Assembly: GCA_025558095.1 (NCBI GenBank)
Contig: JAIVFI010000026.1
Location: 310,001-374,000, forward strand
Reading direction: 5' to 3'
Source: Hyaloraphidium curvatum
Taxonomy: Eukaryota > Monoblepharomycota > Hyaloraphidiomycetes > Hyaloraphidiales > Hyaloraphidiaceae
DNA length: 64,000 nucleotides
In this document: piece after piece, positions 54,873 to 64,000 of the stretch
Layout of the letters: each line of letters begins with the position of its first letter
How positions within the stretch are numbered: position 1 is the first letter of the stretch
Translations under genes and position numbers: made by a program
The notes under the pieces: model-generated
What the model saw: the letters and a program-made list of their open reading frames with translations, nothing else
Told to the model about the DNA's origin: nothing
The model's database searches: none

Positions 54873-56223
54873 ATGGCGGCGGTGGACGCGGCATTCTGCG
54901 TGGCGCTGCCAAAGGTGGTGCGTGCATTCAAATTTATACTCCATTCTTGCGGTTCCGGAAGTTGGGCCTGTCGTCAGGAGCTGCACGCCCACCTGAATGG
55001 CTCGCTGGATGTGGAAGGCATGGAGATGCTGCGAGACATGAAGAAGGACAGGCAGCCGGAGCTTTTGGATTTCGACCTGCCTCAAATAGATCCGTCCTTC
55101 CGGATCGAAGAGTGGGCCGGCGGCAACTTGGGTTCGCGCTTCCAGTACGCCGACTCGCCCACTTCAACAGCTTCTTCCCCTTCTTTCGCTTCGTCTACTT
55201 GCTGACCAACGACGAGGAAAGCATCGCATTTGTTACCAGAAGGGTCATCGAAGCCTTCCGGAACGATGGTGTCAGCATGGCCCGGGGTTTCGCGGAAGCC
55301 AGGTCTCACTTATCATTTCCCTAGGTCCGATATCTGGAACTGCGGACGACCCCACGTCGTGACGGACAGACAGGTCTGAGGCACTACATTGGTTCTCTTT
55401 TCGGCTGATGTTTGTTCTTCCAGGGATGACGAAGCGATCTTATATTGAAGCGGTGCTCATGGAGATGGATGCCATGTCCGAGTCATACGCGGACATTGTC
55501 GTGAAACTGATCCTCAGCATGGACAGGCGCCACACCCTGGAAGAATGCTTGGAAACCGTGGAGCTTGCACTTGAGCTGCGCGACCGAGGGATCGTCGGCA
55601 TTGACGTCTGCGGGGACCCGACGAAGGGCAGCTTCTCGGCAATCCGGCCTGCGGTGTCGCGAGCAAAGGACGCGGGCTTGAAGGGTGGGTTGCCAGCATG
55701 GACTCTGTGGCCAGTCTCGGCTCGCTGATGTTGTCGCAGTCACGATCCACCTTGGTGAGGTTCCGGACACAGACGCGGAGAGCAGCACCATGCTAGACTG
55801 CCTGCCCGATCGGCTGGGGCATGCCACCTATCTGAGCGCGGACCTTCGAGGTGGGCATCCTGCGGCTGTCCGGGTCCGTCGCTGACCCGCGAGGGCACGC
55901 AAGAGCGAATTTTGCGACAAAACATCCCGATCGAAATGTGCATGACGTCAAACGTGCTGTGCAAGACCGTCGCGACCTACGAGGATCACCACATCAGGGA
56001 CTTTTTCCCGGACCATCCGTGCGCCCTGTGCACGGACGACATGGGCATCTTCCGGTGCAAGCTGAGCGACGAGTACGCGGTGGCCGCCTGGGTCTTTTCC
56101 ATGGACCGGCGGCAGCTGTTCGAGCTGAGCAGGATGTCCATAGATTGCATTTTTGCGGGCGATGCCGTCAAGGAGCGCCTGCGGCGGGAGTGGGAGGAGT
56201 TTGCGGCGAGCGCCTTGTGCTGA
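54873..56223 (+). CDS. adenosine deaminase-like protein (ADAL / N6-methyl-AMP deaminase type)
   Basis: Seven exons (54873-54917, 54978-55111, 55171-55270, 55325-55373, 55424-55684, 55740-55850, 55904-56223) give 339 aa. Zinc-site ELHAHLNGS is at residues 16-24. [26 protein letters not shown] (catalytic Glu context), [17 protein letters not shown] and LCTDDMG follow in order. The HAHLNGS and MTSN forms match ADAL rather than classical adenosine deaminase. Members deaminate N6-substituted AMP, including N6-methyl-AMP from RNA turnover. All introns are 50-60 nt and restore motifs exactly. Confidence 0.92.
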
Positions 56224-56314
56224 TTGTATAAGGGACTGTAGCCCAAGGTTGGGCTTTGATTGCCCGAAAGGGTTTGGTCGGCGGCCCAAACTCGTCTCGG
56301 TCCTCAATCTCACG

Positions 56315-57218
56315 ATGGTACGCTGGCAGACCAACACGCTGGGCACCGGGACGTGGTCATGCTGCTGCCCCGCTGGTCGGCTTGACCTGCAATGGGCGCC
56401 AGCGTGGACGGGGCCCGCGGGCCTGACCCCGTCGTTGGAACCCACTCGCAGAGCCCGATGCCTCGTTCCTGGCCCGGCGTGTTGGCAAACCCCCTCGTTC
56501 TCCGCTCATTCATGTCCGTTTCTGTGGCCTCAGGTCAAGACGTACGAGCTCCGCGAGAAGACGAAGGCGGATTTGACGAAGCAGCTGGATGAGCTCAAGT
56601 CGGAGCTCACCAGTCTGCGGGTTCAAAAGGTTGCCGGTGGTGCTCCCGCGAAGCTCGCCAAGATGTGAGTTGTGATGGACCAGAGGACGCGGTTGCGAAG
56701 AGGCTGTTCTGTGGACGAACGGACCGGTGCCGCGCAGTACTCCAAGCTATGGCTGGGGCGGACCGGGAACTCGGAACTTTTGGACGCGGAGCTTTGGACT
56801 GGCGGGACTTCAGCAATGGTCTCGTTGGCGGGTTCTGGACGGGGCGGCGCGGCGTGGGGTGCGCGCCGTCGCCGTTCCTTCACCAAGCCTTTGCTGGATG
56901 GGTTCTTACTGGCCTCAACTCGTCACAGTCGCGGAGTCCGCAAGAGCATCGCTCAGGTCATGACCGTCATCAGCCAAACGCAGCGCGACCAGCTGCGGAT
57001 GTACTACAAAGGCAAGAAATACGTCCCTCTGGACCTGCGGCCGAAGAAGACGAGGGCGATCAGGCGACGGCTAACGAAGCACGAGGCATCGCGGAAAACT
57101 GTGCGGCAGCAGAAGAGGGACACGCACTTCCCTCTGAGGAAGGTTAGTGTGTCGCAGATTTGCTTTTGTGAGGCGTTACTGATGATCCGGGCAAACTCAG
57201 TACGCTGTGAAGGCATGA
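56315..57218 (+). CDS. RPL35: 60S ribosomal protein L35 (uL29)
   Basis: Four exons, 56315-56317, 56534-56664, 56929-57142 and 57201-57218, give 121 aa. Exon 1 is the ATG alone, followed at once by the donor; this layout is known for RPL35 genes. Protein motifs: [65 protein letters not shown] and a final FPLRKYAVKA. The first two introns (216 and 264 nt) are the longest resolved in the window, as is common in ribosomal protein genes, and may carry expression signals. No snoRNA boxes were convincing in them. Confidence 0.95.
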
Positions 57219-57357
57219 GGTCCTTCGATGTACACTCTGAATACGATTCCGTGGCCTGATCAACGTGCGCGCTGTCGTGTGGTTGGAGAGTCGCGGAAGC
57301 CGTCACCGATGGGGCTCCGTGCCTTCGCCACCTCGTCGTCCCGTTGCTGCGCAGCCG

Positions 57358-60539
<3,182 letters not shown>

Positions 60540-60554
60540 ATAACTTGCTCTTCC

Positions 60555-61799
60555 ACGTCTATGGCATCGAGTTCAAGCAGTCCCGGGGTCACCAAATGCT
60601 CTCCTCTATTCCAGACAGGCCCTTTATGGTGCTTACTTCCACCGACAACCGTGAGCACTCGGGCTCGGGCACATGGAGGTGAGTGGGAAGTGGTTTTCCA
60701 CTGCTGAGTCTGAGGGCAGAGCATGGTTTCACTGCTCTGCGTACGATGACAAACGGGAGATTCTCAAACCCGGAACAGGGGCAACAACCCGTGCAGGGAA
60801 AGACGGCGAGCGCGACAGCACCCTGGACTACGCAATCGTGCCGCAGAGCCACTATGGGATGGCCACCGAGCTTGCCTTTGTGAAGGAGGGTTGGGTCGTC
60901 ACCTCAGATCTATGGCACTGAGCATGACCATCGAGGCCAACATCAAGCGACCAACCGTGAAGGAGAACAAGTCGCGTGGCAAACACGTGCCCTGCAACTT
61001 TCACTTCCTCGCGATCATGTGAAATCTCTGGGACGAGGCGTGGGTGAAAGAGTCTATGCAGGAGTACGAGCAGATGGAGGCTGGCTCGGACAAGTGCAAT
61101 CAGCTGATACAGATCATGGTGGCGAGCTGATACAGATCATGGTGGCGGTGAACAAGATGGCAAAGAGGAAGTACGACAAGGTCAGCGTGCATGAGGAGGC
61201 TGATAAGTTCCTGAACGGCTTTGCGGATTCGGCGGAGAGGACCGCGCCTTCTTGAGCTGCGATCCCTCATGGAGAAGGAGGAGTGGAAGAAGGAGTACCA
61301 AGGGAAGGCACGAGAGCTGGAGAAGGAGAGGAAGAAGCTGGAGAAGAAGATGCGGAAAATCGCGGAGCACAAGAACTCTGAGCTGCTGGAACGACTCTTC
61401 AGGCGAGAGCCTAAGGGATACTACCAACTGCTTGGAAAGACTTATGCGAGGCGGAAGGGCAACCCCGTACCCTTTGCGGAGCTGGTACGCCACATGGAGA
61501 TGGTGGCCAGCACCAAGTACGTGACCAAGATCGAGGAAGACCCCAGGCTCACGTTCCCATGCCACCGCTTCCCAAGGCCAACGATCACGCCTCCAGGGAA
61601 CCTGCTGCGCCCCATCACCCTCAAGGAGCTCGAGAAGGTCCTGAAGAAGGCTCCTAACGGCAGGGCAGCGGATGAGGATGGGATCAGGCTCGAGTTCGTC
61701 AAGTACGGGACCACTGTGCTGAAGCAAGCTGTTGTCGATCTGCTCAACGACGTGCTATGGGGTCGACATGCAAGACTGGGGCCAGACACTATAGTATAG
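60555..61799 (+). mobile_element. degenerate non-LTR (LINE) retrotransposon: end of endonuclease and start of RT
   Basis: The first part (about 60600-61020) resembles the C terminus of an APE-type LINE endonuclease: STLDYAIVP, VVTSDL, MTIEANIKRP, KENKSRGK and CNFHFL, spread over two frames with stops. The second part (61221-61799) is open for 192 aa. It begins with a Lys/Glu-rich helix, has YYQLLGKTYARRKGN, and ends LRPITLKELEKVLKKAPNGR, DEDGIRLEFVKYG and LLNDVL, the segment just before the RT catalytic core (GKAPGPDGIPxE in active elements). It stops before the YxDD box. In-frame stops, a 23-bp duplication and truncation mark it as dead. Confidence 0.7.
61102..61147 (+). repeat. 23-bp perfect tandem duplication
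   Basis: The unit AGCTGATACAGATCATGGTG plus GCG occurs twice head to tail, at 61102-61124 and 61125-61147, without a mismatch. The extra 23 bp shifts the reading frame of the LINE remnant. It looks like a recent slip or repair duplication. Confidence 0.95.
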
Positions 61800-61860
61800 A
61801 ATAGTATTGGTGACCCGGACCTGCCCCTGGCTTGGCCGCTGTTACACCATGAGTTTGCTG

Positions 61861-62382
61861 CTAATTGCAAAGTTCATTGTCGTCGTGTGTTTTTTTCATT
61901 TTCCCAGTTTTCCTGTCCTTCATGGACTTTGAGATGAAGCTGGCAATGGAGTTGAGGGCCTTCTCCTTCTGCCGCCTCGCTTTGATCGTGGGCTCGAACT
62001 CCTTGATGCTAAGAGCCCAGAGCCAGGTCTCCATGTTCCACTCGCGGCCTACTGCTTCCAATCTAGTCTGCAGCTTCTGGCGCCGCTCCGCATTTGCTGA
62101 ACAGTGAAACAGAAAGTGTTGTTCGTCTCCAATGTGCTCAGGGTCATGCTTGCACGTTCTCTGCTGCACCTCAAGTCCTTGGTGCCTGCCTGTCTCCACC
62201 TCCAGGTCGTGGGTAGAGCACAGCAACTTTTGGACATCCCTCCGGTGCTTCTCCACCTGGATCAGGGATGGTCCGATGTGGCCAAAGGTCATGTCACACA
62301 TCCTCCAAAAGTGCAGTTTGTCGTTGTCCTTGAGCCTCTGGGCATTGATCTCCCTGAACTTGCCCTTCACAAGATTCTCCAC
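61861..62382 (-). mobile_element. LINE C-terminal fragment in opposite orientation
   Basis: An open minus-strand frame of 173 aa reads like the tail of a LINE polyprotein. A helical part (FREINAQRLKDNDKLHFW) is followed by a Cys/His cluster, CKHDPEHIGDEQHFLFHC, matching the RT C-terminal zinc-binding motif (C...E..xHxLFxC). A basic C-terminal region ends it. It lies only 61 bp from the end of the plus-strand RT fragment and points toward it, so the two pieces are not one intact element. It may be a second copy or a 5'-inversion product. Confidence 0.6.
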
Positions 62383-62964
62383 AGTCTCCTTGGGCCATGA
62401 GAATGTTGGAATGGATTGTTGCTACGATTCTGTATCAATAGGGAGTCTATTGGCGTGTGGGGATACTTGGGTACGACCGGAGGGGTCATCTAGGGACTTG
62501 TCATCGCAAGGGAATGGACAACGGGTCAACGTGAAACTGTCCCTCTCCCCATCCCGTCCATCTGAGTTCAGACCCGGTTCAGACCACTGGGGCTACGTCT
62601 TCCCCATGCCCCATAGCCACTCCAACATTTGGAGCATTCCGCGCGAAGAAGACGAATGTTGCGCGCATAGTAAAATTTGGTGCATAGTTTTTGGGATGAG
62701 TCGCGCATAGTATTGGGATGATGTGCGCACAGTTTTTGCGTTGCGCTTTTTCACCTTCCAGATCGGTCCTCCTTACCTCTCTGTGGGAAAAGGCCAAGAT
62801 TAACGCACTCAGACGCGACCAGAATGATCAAATCTAGCTAGGTAGGTGCCGCACTGGGTGTGTTGTTCATTGAAACGCAGTACGCGTCTCGCTGATCGGA
62901 AGGCCTTCGACGACTTCGCGCAAGAGGTCAATTCCGTCCCCATTCACGGGATATCGGACAGTTG
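62383..62964. other. 582-bp gene-free stretch with short degenerate repeats
   Basis: No gene is supported. AT content rises compared with the rest of the window. It contains the imperfect GCGCATAG array described separately and otherwise nothing recognisable. Confidence 0.5.
62663..62732 (+). repeat. four imperfect copies of a GCGCATAG-led short repeat
   Basis: Cores at 62663 (GCGCATAG), 62680 (GTGCATAG), 62703 (GCGCATAG) and 62725 (GCGCACAG) are spaced 17, 23 and 22 bp. The middle units share the extension TTTTTGGGATGA or TATTGGGATGA. Spacing and identity are too poor for CRISPR; a decayed minisatellite is more likely. Confidence 0.6.
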
Positions 62965-63492
62965 TTAGGCACGGTTGACACGTCTCGCAAGGAAAGCTGA
63001 GCCCATAGTTCCACTATGAAGCAAGTCATTCCCATCTCCCATCTCACACGAGCGAATCGGCAAACAAACCTTCTTGCATCGAACGCATTTCCAATCAGAG
63101 CCTTTGCCTTCGGTGGTGCTTTCGAGGTGCTCTCTCATGTCCGAACAGAAGTCCATGTCGCCAAACGCTTCGGCCGCGCCCGTCGGGCGATTGTCACTTT
63201 CGAGCCTGTTCCACTCCCCAACCGCCGTGGTGAACTGCATCATCCGAAACGTGTTGACGGTGTGTGCTGACAATTTGACGCCCTTCCACTTCGCAAGCTG
63301 CTCTTCCAAGAAGTCGCCCATGTACCCGCTCCTTGGTTTGACAAGTCTATCACCACACTTCGCGCTGGTTGCCGAGTAGTGGTCCGCCTTTCCACACCGA
63401 TGACATTTCGCGTCCATGGCTACCCGCGTTTCGGGCGAATTGGATGTGGAACTTGCCAACTCTGAGATGGCAGTCGGGCACATTCTGCTCAA
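62965..63492 (-). CDS. unknown Cys/His-rich protein
   Basis: This open frame has 175 aa, or 150 aa if it starts at the Met at 63417. Near that Met it has CHRCGKADHYSATSAKCGD, a zinc-knuckle-like C-x2-C-x4-H-x6-C. A WKCVRCKKVCLPIRSC cluster near the end could bind a second zinc. The middle (GYMGDFLEEQLAKWKGVKLS) is helical. I recognise no family. Its place beside LINE debris suggests a mobile-element or host-captured gene. It could also be one exon of a longer gene. Confidence 0.4.
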   Translation of the reverse strand: MSRMCPTAISELASSTSNSPETRVAMDAKCHRCGKADHYSATSAKCGDRLVKPRSGYMGDFLEEQLAKWKGVKLSAHTVNTFRMMQFTTAVGEWNRLESDNRPTGAAEAFGDMDFCSDMREHLESTTEGKGSDWKCVRCKKVCLPIRSCEMGDGNDLLHSGTMGSAFLARRVNRA

Positions 63493-63568
63493 AACCGCTG
63501 GCAGTGGCCTGCGTCACCCTTCCATACAACAAGAAACCGCCCAACTTCGTTGAACCTCTGCATTCGCA

Positions 63569-64000
63569 TCACGAAACAGAGATCTCCGCTAGACTAATCT
63601 TGCGAATCGGCGCCACCTGCGGCTGCAATTGCCAATGCCGCTCACCGCCGCTCTCCCGCGGCCGCCGACGCCTCTGCCGCCTGCTGCCGCCTTGCGCCAG
63701 TGCGCCCGGGCGCTGACCGACGCATCTGAAGTTGCCGATGTCTCCGGGCCCAGATCGACGCCTCTGCATCGAATGCAAGCGCTCCTCTGCGATCCGGACA
63801 CTGCCGGACGTCACCGCCAGACCTTGGTGCACTCCAATGAGGTAAATGAAAAACGGATGGAGGGGAAGTAATGGAGCAACAAGCACCAAGATGAAGGATA
63901 TCCCGAGCAGGGACCATCCAATGAAGGTGTTTGGCCCCAGGTGCCCGTGTTTGCTTGTATCGCTGAAAGGCAACGCAAAGAAGAACATCAGGAACACCAT
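63569..64000 (-). CDS. membrane protein fragment, 5' end at or beyond the window edge
   Basis: From 64000 leftward the frame gives two hydrophobic helices, MVFLMFFFALPF and WSLLGISFILVLVAPLLPL, then HPFFIYLI. The remainder to the stop at 63569 is Arg/Gly-rich low complexity and may be intron or UTR rather than coding. An ATG falls exactly on the last base of the window, so whether the gene starts there cannot be known. No family recognised. Confidence 0.35.
   Translation of the reverse strand: MVFLMFFFALPFSDTSKHGHLGPNTFIGWSLLGISFILVLVAPLLPLHPFFIYLIGVHQGLAVTSGSVRIAEERLHSMQRRRSGPGDIGNFRCVGQRPGALAQGGSRRQRRRRPRESGGERHWQLQPQVAPIRKISLAEISVS

Noticed and set aside
56318-56533. snoRNA in the RPL35 introns
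   Set aside because: A GTGATGG near the start of intron 2 resembles a C box, but no matching D box and terminal stem were found.
62663-62732. CRISPR array
   Set aside because: Units are too short, diverged and irregularly spaced, and the genome is eukaryotic.

Overview
The window is nuclear DNA from a GC-rich, gene-dense eukaryote, most likely an early-diverging (chytrid-grade) fungus. The fungal signs are a single gene fusing tryptophan synthase alpha and beta (TRP5 type), an APSES/ankyrin transcription factor of the MBF/SBF type, a GH18 chitinase with a CBM5 chitin-binding tail, and a secreted class 3 lipase with a dibasic propeptide site. Placement below the fungal level is inference. About 90 introns were resolved by restoring protein family motifs across GT..AG junctions. 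Most are 46-66 nt, with a CTRAC/CTGAC-like branch site. There are no operons. Genes alternate strands, convergent 3' ends lie as close as 17 bp, and divergent 5' ends as close as 63 bp.

Left part (1-17.8 kb): SDR oxidoreductase (-), GST (+), Nudix hydrolase (-), secreted TolB/PD40-type propeller protein (+), membrane-anchored protein kinase (-), two-repeat bacterial-looking protein (-), DUF924 protein (+), GH18-CBM5 chitinase (+), multi-SAP nuclear protein (+), 14-TM MFS transporter (-), PhyH-like dioxygenase with a frameshift (+), CCCH / F-box / CCHC protein (-) and a mitochondrial OsmC-like protein (+).

Middle part (18-43 kb): methionyl-tRNA synthetase with an in-frame TGA between its GST-like and catalytic parts (+), FMN split-barrel protein (-), extended SDR of the threonine dehydrogenase/epimerase type (+), galactokinase with a 1-nt frameshift (+), secreted FAD amine-oxidase-like enzyme (-), class 3 lipase (+), SelO protein AMPylase (+), GRIP-domain golgin (+), RRP36 ribosome biogenesis factor (-), a Lines-like protein (+), and gamma-tubulin complex GCP3/Spc98 (-).

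Right part (43-60.5 kb): a type I membrane protein with an L-type-lectin-like ectodomain and a cytoplasmic SH3 domain (-), TRP5 (+), APSES factor (-) sharing a 161-bp promoter region with ORC2 (+), NSE1 of the SMC5/6 complex (+), PTRHD1 (-), adenosine-deaminase-like N6-methyl-AMP deaminase type (+), ribosomal protein eL29/uL29 family RPL35 (+) and PRP4 splicing kinase (+).

From 60.5 kb to the end the character changes. There are remains of a non-LTR (LINE) retrotransposon in two opposed pieces, a 23-bp tandem duplication, short imperfect repeats, an unknown Cys/His-rich ORF and a membrane-protein fragment running off the window. No tRNA, rRNA or CRISPR was found. The most unusual items are the lectin-TM-SH3 receptor-like gene, the CCCH/F-box/zinc-knuckle gene, the hinge-less membrane kinase and the stop codon inside the MetRS gene.
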